Under the pieces are notes generated by a model that saw nothing but the letters and a program-made list of their open reading frames with translations, was not told the origin of the DNA and did no database searches. Made by a program: the position numbers and the translations under genes. Positions 35,726 through 47,029 of a DNA stretch of 64,000 bases are shown one piece after another (within the stretch, counting starts at the first letter, position 1; each line of letters starts with the position of its first letter). Source of the DNA: Cocos nucifera (taxonomy: Eukaryota > Streptophyta > Magnoliopsida > Arecales > Arecaceae); assembly GCA_006176705.1 (NCBI GenBank), contig QRFJ01001023.1, positions 1 to 64,000 on the forward strand, in the 5' to 3' direction.

Positions 35726-36295
35726 GTTGAAGGGAAAATCCTGATTTCCCGGTCCAGGTTCGTCCAGATCTGATTAGATCAAGAGATATATTTCAAAAAA
35801 TTTTCTCTTGATTCAATCAGATCTTGATATTTTAGATCTGATATTATTATTTTAATAAATAAAATAAAATAAGATAAATTAAATCAAATTTAATTTACCT
35901 TGATTTGGGTAATCCTATTACCCTGTAGATGATCCTGTTGCAGCGGAAGGTTCTGGATCTAGCCACGCAAGCGCCTGGCCTCTATCCGGTATCCACTCGG
36001 GTTGGATCTGGAGATCCTCTTCTTCTCTATCACACCTCCAAAAATCAGATCTGGATCTGATCTGGAGGATCTTCAAAACTCTTTTGAAGATCTGCAGTCG
36101 TCCTTTTGCAGCACGCAGCCTTCTTGCTTTTGATCGCCTTTCCTTGATCTGAATCGCACCAATCTAAATCCAAAACACTTTTGGACGTGGAGAGCAAGGG
36201 GAGAAGAGACTATGGCATGGAGAAGGAGGGGAGAGGCAGCCTTGGGGCATGGGAAATCTCTCTTTCACTTAGAATTAGGGTTGGGCGCAGGGTCT

Positions 36296-36303
36296 TATTT
36301 ATA
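36296..36303 (-). promoter_or_regulatory. TATA box of element D 5' LTR
   Basis: Minus-strand TATAAATA within TCTATAAATAAGACCC. It is conserved at 28409-28416 and in A and C. Its location about 570 bases before the LTR inner end fits the U3/R boundary. Confidence 0.65.
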
Positions 36304-36609
36304 GACCTCTTGTGATCCAACTCCTCTTCCTCTCAACCAATCACAACCCTTTGTGAAATCAGATCTAAATCTGATTGGTTGGAATAGAGACCCCTGGATT
36401 CCTCCTTAGAGGGTGCCTAAGACCAGTCAAACTGGATTCTTAGTAGAACTCTGATTGGAATCCAAAAGGGAGGTGGAGTCCTTGTCCAACAAGGACTCCT
36501 AGGCGCCTCCTACTTGGGCTCACGCCACCCTTGGCGTGCGCCCTTCTCCTTGCCAGGTTCTGGCAGGGGGACAAGCCCCCACCAGCTCTCCAATAGGTGC
36601 ATGACATGT

Positions 36610-36676
36610 GGTCAAAAGTCAAAGGGTCAATGGTCAACATTTGACCAATCAAAGGTAGACTTTTGACCAAAGTCAA
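36610..36676. promoter_or_regulatory. W-box cluster in U3 of element D 5' LTR
   Basis: Seven TTGAC/GTCAA cores lie in 67 bases, about 310 bases upstream of the TATA box; the other LTR (28723-28790) has eight. The same cluster is at 44164-44230 and 51790-51856 in C. TTGAC is the WRKY-factor core. Binding is inferred, not shown. Confidence 0.5.
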
Positions 36677-38004
36677 AGAACAAGAAATGGCAGGTGACCA
36701 AAAATGGCAGGTAATGTCTTACAAATAAGACAACCTATTCTGACTTGGACAACCTCCAGTCAAACCATATGAAGGCCTCTGATTGAGCACAAACTCCTTT
36801 GGCTCAGTCAGGACAACTTATTTATGATAGTAAAAGAAGAACGTTAGGTTCAATCGAGTGCTAGCACGATTTCCTTGAACCTAATTGAATCTCATTCAGA
36901 TCAATTGAACTAGATCAGTTCAATTGATGATCACCAGATTCAAACCCTTGTTTGTGTGACCCAGTTAGATTTAGTTCTGTATGGTAATGGGATATGTCAT
37001 GATCTCTATCATAGACATCATCGAAACTCCTTTCGATGGATCAGAACTCTTCTGATTCGAACAGCTAGAATGATCGATCATCTAAATCATTCTAATTGCT
37101 CCCAAAATCCACCAGTGACACCTAGCAGTATATGGTGGCAACCCATCAGAGCTGAATGTGAACCTCTTGGTGCAGCTACCTGTGTGATTAAGTTCTTCTA
37201 TCTTGAGCCCCGATCAGATTAGGGTTAAGGTGAACTCGTCAAACCCTAGTCTCTGTCATATGATGTAATCATTCGATTCGAGTCCAATGTGAAAATCTAA
37301 ATAGAAACTCTTTCTATTATTTCACTCTACCATGGCCATGGATTTCTGGACTTGATTCTCATGATCATCATAGGGCTACTCCTCTACCACCGAGGTAGAT
37401 AGATCCCATCTTGATGCAATCCAGTTCCTACAATGAACATGTCATAGCCAACATACACCTCAGGGTTCCATATGGCTAGGAGACCGAGTAATGGTGTAGT
37501 CAAACTATAACACCCTCAAGGTGAACTGCCGATGCATCTCAGGTCAAAGAACCAGACACACTACTGCAGCATCGAGTCAGTCATTGATGAGAAGGTAGAC
37601 TTCCTAATGACTACTCGAGGTGGTCACGCTCAGTGCCCTCGTTCTCTAACGAGTACCTGTACTCTCGCTCCGGTGTCTCCACACCGTAGACTCAAGACTC
37701 ATCTACTAAAGAGAAGCGATCGTACACCAACCTTCCGGATCAATCACCATCCTCGTGATGATCCTATGGTCGGGAGCTGTTTATGAGTTAATAATGATTA
37801 TTCATGTCTTAAATTTTCAACTCTTGAAAATATGAATTATCATTACCATTAACTCAAAGGATGTATCACAGACACTAAATATACAGGTGTGATAGAAAAT
37901 AACCCATTTCATTAATTATAGTCAAAATTACAATTTTGCCCCTAGAAGTGTATTACAAGTGTCAGCCAATTCTGGCTTCTAGGGCACATATATCTAACAC
38001 AAAC

Positions 38005-38142
38005 CAAGACAAGTAATTATATATAAGTATCTATAAAGCACCTAACATAGAGATAAGTACAAGCATTTACTTCTAATACAAAGATAAGCCTAAATACATA
38101 AACCTAAAATATCAAGTGGCTAGACATTAGCTTCTTATGATG
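38005..38142 (-). other. Element G sequence between D and the ORF tail
   Basis: This is AT-rich downstream sequence of the G ORF (minus strand). No coding signal is visible. Confidence 0.5.
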
Positions 38143-38319
38143 CTACTTATCATCTGAAAGGATCTCTAATGTTGCAGATGATGAGGCTTAAGATGAGGAT
38201 GGTCTAGCTCTCCTACTCCTGGTCCTAACTGATGGCCCAACCATCTATGAAGGAGTAGGCCCCACACTAGTATAAGTATAGACTCTGAGTGGTGGTCTAC
38301 TCTCATTAGTGGATGCTTG
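38143..38319 (-). pseudogene. C-terminal tail of the element G 3' ORF
   Basis: On the minus strand the frame reads ASTNESRPPLRVYTYTSVGP, then an arginine/serine-rich end (SVRTRSRRARPSSS), and stops at 38143-38145. It continues, in the same frame, the ORF at 61484-62660 once element E and one copy of its target duplication are left out of account. Two in-frame stops are present. The function of this basic tail is unknown. Confidence 0.6.
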
Positions 38320-38973
38320 TGTTGGAAAATGTGTCCCAAAGTCAATCATCAGCCTATTGATAGTTGTGCTACATTATATTTATAATTAATTTATTAATAA
38401 ATAAAATATATTTTTGATATTTTTTCATCATAAAGTATTCATCTTCTAACGAACTCTATTATTGTGATGAAGTCCTTAGGACTATTTAGTTTTGATAAAG
38501 AGAGGATTATCGATTAGTCCTTAAATCTGTTCACAACCAAATAATAGGCTGTTAATTAGGACGACAACGTCTATCGAGCATAGATCACTATATGCCATAT
38601 AGGTTGGTTGTCCTCTTTACCAAGGAGTGTGGAGATACTGGTATGGCATACAGATGAGATGTATGGATACATCATCATTGAACATGACCAACTTTAGAGC
38701 ATTCTACTATCAAGAATGTCTCTGATGGAATATAGGTATAAGTGTCCCTTAGATCTAAGATCATCTTAGTGACTTGCAAGCAACTCACTATGCTTTGGTA
38801 CTGGACTAATTGAATTTCTAATTCAATAATGAAAGGCTTCTAGGCATAGTCAAGTACTTGCAAAGTCAAAGTATAATCAAGATGGAATTGATCACTCTAA
38901 GAGTTGGAGAAGAATGTATCATTGTATTTCAATATAGCAAAATCTTGGCTAGGGTAATCCACCAGATGGATTT
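38320..38973 (+). repeat. 5' LTR of element E, piece 1
   Basis: It matches 59007-59660 of the 3' LTR. It ends in GATTT (38969-38973), the left copy of F's target duplication. Confidence 0.93.
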
Positions 38974-39877
38974 TGTAAGCGCATCAACTAGCATCATCTT
39001 GCTCTGATACCAATTATCGTTCCTATGGCTGCTTGGAGCCATAGTCGTAGATCCGATCTTTTGCGTGAATCTGAGTGTTAATCCAACAAACTGAAGAAGA
39101 TCTAAGAAAGTTGAGAGAAGCTAGGGTTTTGGCATTGGAACCAGAGAGAAGAGAGTTAGAGAGAAAAGCTCAATTGTATTCCAATCTTATTATAAAAGTT
39201 ACAATATTCTAATTTATGTACTCTAGAGTTCCCACATGAATCCTAATAAATCCTAGCTCAAAAACTTTCCTAGGCTAATCCAATACATGAAAGCACTTAC
39301 TGAGCCCATGTACATCCATGTCTCACATGCTCTCATCCCCTATATCTAAACCTAATCCATACATGAATTAGCCTTCTTAAGACCTCTTGAACCAGACCTT
39401 AAGACTCCTAGAAAAATTTTCTATTTTAACCTAAACAAAACCCATGCATAACTCTGCCCATAGACTGAGTCGACTAATCTGAGACTGGGTTGGCTCAGTT
39501 TTAGACTGAGCTGGCCTAGTTTCTGTGCCATGCCTGTAGTCCCGAATGCGACCTTCTATCTATCCTATTCTCTGAGACTTAGCCGATCCAATTTTGGACT
39601 GAGCCGGCTAACCTGCAGAAAGCTCCTTTTCTGTAGTCTTCAATCTCTCGACTTTGGTTCCTCACTCTACCTTATGTCCCAAGTTTTCGAATCTCCAACC
39701 AAGCCCCTCAAGGTCCTCAATACCTGAACCTCGAGTCTATAGAGAGCTACATGCCGCCTCCACCTTAGGACAAGTCCTGTCCTAGCCCTAGGACTGCACC
39801 TATCCTAGTCTATCCGGAGCCCTCACCCTGGCTCCGTCCGTGGCCTTCCAAGACTTAGGAGCACCATACCACCTATA
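38974..39877 (-). repeat. 3' LTR of element F
   Basis: The plus strand runs TGTAAGCGCATCAAC to CCACCTATA. It includes an internal GCTCTGATACCAAT (39001-39014), a primer-site-like sequence inside the LTR. Next to its end, minus-strand CCAAGGTGGATAT is the likely polypurine tract (39878-39890). Confidence 0.85.
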
Positions 39878-40451
39878 ATATCCACCTTGGTGCACCCAAG
39901 CCTTGGCACACCTAGCAGCATCCTTCTGCACGATCCCACTATCCCTGCATGTCTTGATAGCCCCTCGTGCTCATCTTGCCACTGCCATTCTTCTTCAGCT
40001 ACTGAGCTCTCTTTAAGGCCTTTGGAATGACCACCTCCACCACTAAAGTTCTTGGGTTGTTCCTCTGCACCACCTTTGGAGTTATAGGTATCCTTCTGCT
40101 TGGCAGCTGCATCATTTATCCTGGACTTTTTTGGAGATCATGCAACGTTTCTTTACTGACACTCACCGCATATCCTAATGCTCCACCTAACACTATCCCC
40201 TTAGAGCCATGCTTGTCTTCCTGCACAATCCTCTCCACCTGGATCTATATAATTCTAGCACTGATGCTGGGATATAGGTCCTTCCTCTGCACCCTTTTGC
40301 TCTGAATCCATGTCACAGCTTCCTCCATCCGTGAAGCCACCTCTACCCAGTGCTCCATCTAAAACTGAAGTCCTCTTGATATCGTAGAAGTCGACTCTAT
40401 CTCCGAGTCCTCTGAGGCCAATCATCTAATGCTACACTGTTGGGCCTACTG
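39878..40451 (-). other. 3' internal region of element F, unrecognised
   Basis: About 570 bases lie between gag and the LTR. Minus-strand fragments such as ITPKVVQRNNPRTLVVEVV and LKESSVAEEEWQWQDEHEG can be read, but I recognise no domain. It could be an extended gag tail or a captured sequence. Confidence 0.45.
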
Positions 40452-41345
40452 CTATACCTCGAATACCGTCGCTACCTCTTTGGATCCTCTACACTCCGTA
40501 GACCTATTCGAAACTATCTTAGATATACCGCACCCTGTGGGCTCCTCCGAGACCACTAAGAGCTTATCCGACTCTTCACTATCAGCGACTGAATTAATGG
40601 AATCCAAATTTCCTCCCGTGCACTTCTTCCAAAGTGGACACTCTCGCTTAAAGTGTCCTTCTTCTTCGCACTTGAAGCATCTCTTGGATACCTTGCTACC
40701 TCTCAATTCATCCTTTTTCTTCTCTTTTCTGTGCTTCTCTGAAACCACAAGCCTCTCTTGGAAGACCTTCCTCTTTATCATCCATTTTTGCTGCTCATTG
40801 GACCTAAGCACTGATATGATTTTCTCGTACACCAGTGTCTCCTTATCATACAATAAAGTTGTCACCAACGGATCGAAGCTCCTGGGTAGCAAACACAGCA
40901 ACAATAGACTCTTATCCTTCTCTTCTAAATCCATCCCTATATTGAGCAAGTCCATGCTCATCTGGTCAAACCACTGAATATGCCCTGCAACATCCTCACC
41001 CTCCTGCATCCGAAGGCTGTACAGTTGCTTCTTCAGCATCAACTTATTGCATATGTTCTTCCCCATGTACAACTACTGCAATCTCGATCATAATTCCTTG
41101 GATGTTCTCTCCTCCAACATACCATACAAAACCACAACCGCCAAACAAGCCACAATCGTGGTACATGCCCTTTTCTCCAAGGACATCCACTTCTTATCTG
41201 TCATCTCCCCCGGCCTATGCTCTAAGGCCAAATTCAGTCTCATCTGAACTAGCAAATCCTCCATTCTTACCATCCACATCATGAAATTTTTCTTTCCATC
41301 AAACTTTTCTAATCCTACCTTCAACCCACTGTTCTTCATGATCAA
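40452..41345 (-). pseudogene. Copia-type gag of element F
   Basis: One frame of 298 codons is broken only by two in-frame stops near 41085 and 41073. The N-terminus (LEKFDGKKNFMMWMVRMEDL) is of the UBN2/DUF4219 copia-gag type. The middle reads YSLRMQEGEDVAGHIQWFDQ and LLLLCLLPRSFDPLVTTLLY. Then come a lysine-rich stretch and an intact zinc knuckle CFKCEEEGHFKREC. After the knuckle is an acidic serine-rich tail (SVADSEESDKLLVVSEEPTG). It would package RNA in virus-like particles; pol had to come from another element. Confidence 0.88.
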
Positions 41346-41516
41346 TCCAAATCAAATAACAACAAACAAGTAGATCTGAGAAATACCTTAACTAGGGATG
41401 GTGGACAATAGCCCTGTAATCTCTTCCTTCCTCACAAAGTCTGAAGAAAATCTTTAGATCTGAATCTCGCTGCTGATCTATGCTGAAAATCGATCTTCTT
41501 TCTCCATGCTCAACTG

Positions 41517-41529
41517 GGCTCTGATACTA
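41517..41529 (-). other. Primer-binding site of element F
   Basis: The minus strand reads TAGTATCAGAGCC immediately inside the 5' LTR, one change from the initiator-Met form. Confidence 0.7.
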
Positions 41530-41531
41530 AT

Positions 41532-42464
41532 TATAAGCATATCAACTGGCATCACCTCGCTTTGATACCAATTATTGTTCCTATGGCTGCTTGGAGCCAC
41601 AGCTGTAGATCTGATCTCTTGCATGAACCTGGGTGTTAATCTAGCAAACTAAAGAAGATCTAAGAAAGATGAAAGAAGCTAAGATTTTGATGTTGGAACT
41701 AGAGAGAAGAGAGAAGAGAGTTAGGAAGAAAAGCTCAATTATATTCCAATCTTATTGTAAAAGTTATAATATCCTAATTTATGTATCCTAGAGTTTCCAC
41801 ATGAATCCTAATAAACCCCAGCTCAAAAACTCTCGTAGGCTACCTCAATACATGAAAGCACTCACCAAGCCCATGTACACCCATATCTCACATGCTCTCA
41901 TCCCCTGAATCTAAACCCAATCCATATATGAATTAGCCCCCTTAAGACCTCTTGAACTAGACCTTAAGACCCCTAGAATAAATCCTTATCCTAGTCCAAA
42001 CAGAACCCATGCGTACCTCTACCTGCAGACTGAGTTGGCTCAGTCTCAGCACTGAGTTGGCTAACTTGAGACTAGGTCGGCTCAGTTTCAGATTGAGTCG
42101 GCCCAGTTTCTATGCCATGCCTGTAGTTCTGAACGTGATCTTCTATCTATCATGTGCTCTAAGACTTAGTTGATCCAGTTTTGGACTGAGTCGACTAACC
42201 TGTAGAAAGCTTCTTTTCTATAGTCTTCAATCTTCCGACTTTGGTTCCTCACTCCATCTTATGTTTCAGATTTTCGAAGCTCTAACTAAGCCCCTCAAGG
42301 TCCTCAATACCTGAACCTTGAGTCCATAGAGAGCTACATGCCGTCTCCACGTTAGGATAACTCCTGTCCTAGCCCTAGGACTGCACCTATCCTAGTCTCC
42401 TTGGAGTCCTCACCTTGGCTCCGCCCGTAGCCTCCCAAGGCTTGGGAGCACCACACTACCTATA
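41532..42464 (-). repeat. 5' LTR of element F
   Basis: It runs TATAAGCATATCAAC to CTACCTATA on the plus strand and again carries the internal primer-site-like CTTTGATACCAAT (41560-41572). The divergence from 38974-39877 is moderate, so F is fairly old. Confidence 0.85.
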
Positions 42465-42469
42465 GATTT

Positions 42470-43263
42470 GATATTTTAAAATATAATATGGACAATCTGA
42501 TCAGAGTTAATAGTTAAACTTTGAGATGTTCTATGAGCATTTTGGTCAATGGGATGAATTATATGGAAACTATATCTGCATGGATTCTAAGGATGTTGTT
42601 CTACACATTCGACCTATCCGATTATCGGATATCATTACTATATTATTATTTTGATTGGTATAAAAATTTATCTCTACGCTATCAACTTAGGTTTGGACCT
42701 ATGAGATCACACACATTAGAGCTCATGATCTGATTGGATGGTTGATTAATGATTAAGAATCATTCTAGGGTTAAACGATCAATACGATTGATGTTTAACC
42801 TAGTGTAAGTATTGCTGGAGGATTGATTAGCAATTTGATTGCTAATCAACTTAATTTAATTAAACCAAAGGATTAAGATTAAGTCTAATTAAATATAATT
42901 TAATTAAATTTAGTTTGGGCTTGATTGGATCAAGTTCAATTGATTTATTGGATAAATCAAGTGCAAAGAAGAACTAGTCCTACTTCAACTAGGACTTGGA
43001 TCAACCTAATTTTTTAATTTAATTAAAAAATTAAATTAAAATTAAATCTCATTTAATTAAATTTTTAATTAGTTTAGGACCTAATTTAATTGGGTTGAAT
43101 TAGTTTTGGTTTGATTTGATTTGAGAAACCATCTTGGACCAAGTCAAAATAGGAATCCTAGTATGACTAGGATTTTCTATTCCTTGCACCATTGACCCCT
43201 CATGCCCCCCACGCCTCTTCTCTTTGATTTTGAACCTAAAAAAACTTTTTCTTAGGCTCTCAT
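42470..43263 (+). repeat. 5' LTR of element E, piece 2
   Basis: It matches 59661-60440 of the 3' LTR and ends in CTCAT (43259-43263), the left copy of C's target duplication. Confidence 0.93.
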
Positions 43264-45554
43264 TGAAGAAAAATCCTAATTTCTCGAACCAGGTTCGTCC
43301 AGATCTGATCAGATCAAGAGATATATTTCAAAATTTTTTTTCTTTGATCTAGATCAGATCTAAGATATTTCAGATCTAATTATTATTATTTTAAAAATTA
43401 AATAAAATTAAGATAAATTAAATTAAATTTAATTTACCTTGATATGGGTAATCTTATTACCCATTGATGATCCTGTATGTAGCGGAAGGTTCTGGATCTA
43501 GCCACGCAAGTGCTTGACCTCTACCGGTATCTACTCGGGCTAGATCTGGAGATCCTCTTCTTCTCTATCACGTCTCCAAAAATTAGATCTGAATCTGATC
43601 TGGAGGATCTTCAAAACTCTTTTTGAAGATCAGCAGTCGTTCTTTGCAGCAGCGCAGCCTTCTAGCTTTCAGTCGCCTTTCTTTGATCTGGATCGCACCA
43701 ACCAAAAGTCCAAAACTCCTTTTGGACATGGAGAGGAAGGGGAGAAGATGGTTTGGCCTGGAGAAAGAGGGGAGAGGCAGCCTTGGGCATGGGGAATTAT
43801 GATTCCTTTCAATCACTTCCAATCATTATCTGGGTTGGGCGCAGGGTCTTATTTATAGACTGTCTGTGATCCAACTTCTCTTCTTCCTAACCAATCACAA
43901 CTCTTTGTGAAATCAGATCTAAATCTGATTGGTGGAAATAGAGTCCCCTGGATTCCTCCTTAGAGGGCGCCTAAGACCAGTCAAAGTTGGTTCTTAGGAG
44001 AACTCTAATTGAAATCCAAAAAGAAGATGGAGTCCCTGTCCAATAGGGACTCCTAGGCGCCTCCAACTTGGGCACACGCCAAGGGTGGCGTGCGCCCTCT
44101 TCCTTGTCAGATTCTGGCAAGGGGACAAGCCCCCACCAGCTCTCCAATAGGTGCATGACATGTGGTCAAAAGTCAAAGTATCAATGGTCAACATTTGACC
44201 AGTCAAAGATAGACTTTTGACCAAAGTCAAAGAACAAAAAATGGTAGGTGACCAAAAATGGTAGGTATTGTCTTACAAAATAAGATAATCTTTTCTGACT
44301 TGGACAACCTCCAGTCAGACCATATGAAGGCCTCTGATTGAGCACAAACTCCTTTGGCTCAGTCAGGACAACTTATTTATGATAGAAAAAGAAGAACGTT
44401 AGGTTTAATCGAGTGTTAGCATGATTTTCTTTAACCTAATTGAATCTCATTCAGATCAATTGAACTAGATCAGTTTAATTGATGATCACTAGATTCAAAC
44501 CCTTATTTGTGTGACCCAGTTAGGTTCAGTTCTATATGAAAATGGGATATGTCATAATCTCTATCATCGACATCATCGAAACTCCTTTCGATGGATCAGA
44601 ACTCTTCTGATTCGTACAGCTAGAATGATCGATCATCTAAATCATTCTAATTGCTTCCAAAATTCACTAGTGACACCTAGCAGTATATGGTGGCAACCCA
44701 TCAGAGCTGAATGTGAACCTCTTGGTGTAGCTACCTATGTGATTAAGTCCTTCTATCTTGAGCCCCGATCAGATTAGGGTTAAGGTAAACTCGTCAAACC
44801 CTAGTTTCTGTCATATGATGTAATCATTCGATTCGAGTCCGATGTAAAAATCTAAATAGAAACTCTTTCTATTATTTCACTCTACCATAGCCATGAACTT
44901 CTGGACTTGATTCTCATGATTATCATAGGGCTGCTCCTCTACCACCGAGGTAGATAGATTCCATCTTGATGCCATCCAGTTCCTACAATGAACATGCTAT
45001 AGCCAACATACACCTTAGGGTTCCATATGGCTAGGAGATCGAGTAATGGTGTAGTCAAACTATAACACCCTCAAGGTGAACTACCGATGCACCTCAGGTC
45101 AAAGAACCAGATACACTACTGTAGCATCGAGTCAGTCATTGACGAGAAGGTAGACTCCCTAATGACTACTCGAGGTGGTCACGCTTAGTGCCCTCGTTCT
45201 CTAACGAGTACCTATACTCTCGCTCCAGTGTCTCTACACCATAGACTCAAGACTCATCTACTAAAGACAAGCGATTGTACACCAACCTTCTGGATCAATC
45301 ACCATCCTCATGATGGTCCTATGGTCGGAAGCATTTTATGAGTTAACAATGATTATTCATGTCTTAAACTTTTAACTCTTGAAAATATGAATTATCATTA
45401 CAATTAACTCAAAGGATGTATCACAGACACTAAATACACATATGTGATAGAAAATAACCTATTTTATTTATTATAGTCATAATTACAATTTTGCCCATAG
45501 AAGTGTATTACAAATGTCAGCCAATTCTGGCTTCTAGGGCACATATATCTAACA
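43264..45554 (-). repeat. 3' LTR of element C
   Basis: The plus strand runs TGAAGAAAAATCC to ATATATCTAACA, 2291 bp. It contains the W-box cluster at 44164-44230. The palindrome has decayed to GTGTTAGCAT, and one of the antisense frames has a stop here. Confidence 0.95.
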
Positions 45555-45568
45555 ATCTTCCACTTATC

Positions 45569-47019
45569 CTAAAGCCAATTAGCTACAAGTCTAAGTCCCA
45601 TCTTCTTAAGGTAGATTTCGATCTTCTGCTGGCCCAACGGCTTTGTAAGTGGGTCTGCCACATTATCTGTGGAGTTGACTCTCTTGACCTCGACGTAACC
45701 CTTCTCGAGGTAATTGCGGATGAGGTGGTATCGCCGCTCAATATGCTTGGATTTTTGGTGAGACCTCGGCTCCTTAGCAAGGGCTATGGCGCCATTATTA
45801 TCGCAGTACAGAGGAATGGCATCTGATGGCATTACTCTAATTTCTGCAGCAAACTTCTTGTACTAGAATGCTTCCTTCATAGATTCTGATGCAGCAATAT
45901 ATTCTACTTCCATGGTGGAATCTGCTATCACCGTTTGCTGGAAACTCTTTCAGCTGACAGCACCACCATTGTACACAAATAGACTCCCAGATGTCGACTT
46001 TCGATCATCTATATCGGACATGAAATTCGAGTTTGTGTATCCCTGGACTTGGAGTTCTCCATTACCAAAGACCAACATTGTATCCTTAGTTCTTCTTAAG
46101 TACTTAAGGATAGATTTCATAGAAGTCCAGTGTTCTTCACCTGGATTTGACTGATATATGCTTGTGACACTTACAGCATGTGCTATATCAGGTCGTGTAC
46201 ATAGCATGGCATACATGAGGCTCCCTATTGTAGAAGCATAAGGGATCTTGCTCATGCGTTCTATTTCCTCAAGTGTGCTGGGGCACATCTTCTTGAAAAG
46301 ATGAATACCATATCTGAAGGGTATTAATCTCCTATTAGAGTTTTCCATACTAAACCTCTTTAGTACTTTCTCTATGTACATCTTCTATGAAAGTCCTTGC
46401 ATCCTATTCGGTCTATCCCTATAGACCTTAATTCCTAGAATAAAGGATGCTTCGCTTAGGTCTTTCATGGAGAATTCCTTGGACAGCCATAATTTGACTG
46501 TTGTTAACATGGGAATATCATTCCCAATAAGGAGGATGTCATCCACGTACAATACGAGGAAGACAACAGCGCTCCCACTGATCTTTTTGAAAACACATGG
46601 TTCCTCTTCATTTTTGATGAAATCAAACATTTTGATCACATCATTGAAACGAGTGTTCCAGCTCCGAGATGCTTGCTTAAGTCCATATATGGACCTTTGC
46701 AGCTTGCAAACCTTATCATCAATATCACTGGATGTGAAACCTAGCGGCTGTTCCATATAGATATCTTCCTCAAGATATCTGTTCAAGAACGCCATTTTCA
46801 CATCCATTTGCCATATTTTGGAATCGAAATAGGCTACAACGGTAAGCAATGTGCGGATGGATTTTAGCATAGCCACTGGGAAAAAGGTATCTGATAGTCA
46901 ATGCCTTCGCGTTGACTATAACCTTTTGCCACTAGTCTAGCCTTGAATGTCTCCACATTCCCATCGGCACCAATCTTTCTCTTGAAGATCCATTTACACC
47001 CAATAGGTACTATACCTTC
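45569..47019 (-). pseudogene. Copia reverse transcriptase and RNase H, element C
   Basis: From right to left: GIVPIGCKWIFKRKIGADGN, FDSKIWQMDVKMAFLNRYL, an intact YVDDILL (about 46540), and LGIKVYRDRPNRMQGLS followed by a stop. Next are TRPDIAHAVSVTSIYQSN and RNase H, where the first strand reads YTNSNF instead of YTDSDF, so catalytic Asp is lost. A W-to-stop change follows GGAVS. The last open frame (45569-45832) keeps LYCDNNGAIALAKE and the C-terminal KMGLRLVANWL. It retains the RNase H stretch that D has deleted. Confidence 0.92.
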
Positions 47020-47029
47020 GGAGAGATGG

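Larger units (their letters stand above)
27838..37999 (-). mobile_element. Element D: young, structurally near-complete Ty1/copia element
   Basis: Two LTRs of 2277 and 2272 bp are flanked by a perfect target duplication, CAAAC (27833-27837 and 38000-38004). The primer site and polypurine tract are intact. By eye the LTRs differ at roughly 15 substitutions and 10 small indels, so the insertion is recent. The internal part (30115-35727) holds a 1.9-kb leader and a gag-pol of the Tork/Angela-like type. Frameshifts, three nonsense changes and an RNase H deletion make it coding-dead. It inserted into element G. Confidence 0.97.
35728..37999 (-). repeat. 5' LTR of element D
   Basis: Plus-strand borders are TGAAGGGAAAATCC and ATATATCTAACA, 2272 bp. 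It is nearly identical to the 3' LTR; about ten of the differences are one- to few-base indels bunched in 35728-36120. This LTR should hold the active promoter for minus-strand transcription. Confidence 0.97.
38974..42464 (-). mobile_element. Element F: gag-only copia-type element (3.5 kb)
   Basis: Two LTRs (904 and 933 bp) and a perfect target duplication GATTT (38969-38973 and 42465-42469) define the element. The 3' LTR of E shows the empty site. The internal region (39878-41531) encodes only a gag-like protein on the minus strand; no protease, integrase or RT is seen. In element orientation the LTR begins TA and ends CA, a non-canonical border. The right LTR inner end has further decayed to TA. 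The organisation resembles described plant TR-GAG elements. Confidence 0.88.

Noticed and set aside
40027..40977. Plus-strand frames of 92 and 182 codons opposite gag of F
   Set aside because: They are shadows of the minus-strand gag frame and its downstream region, with no protein character of their own.
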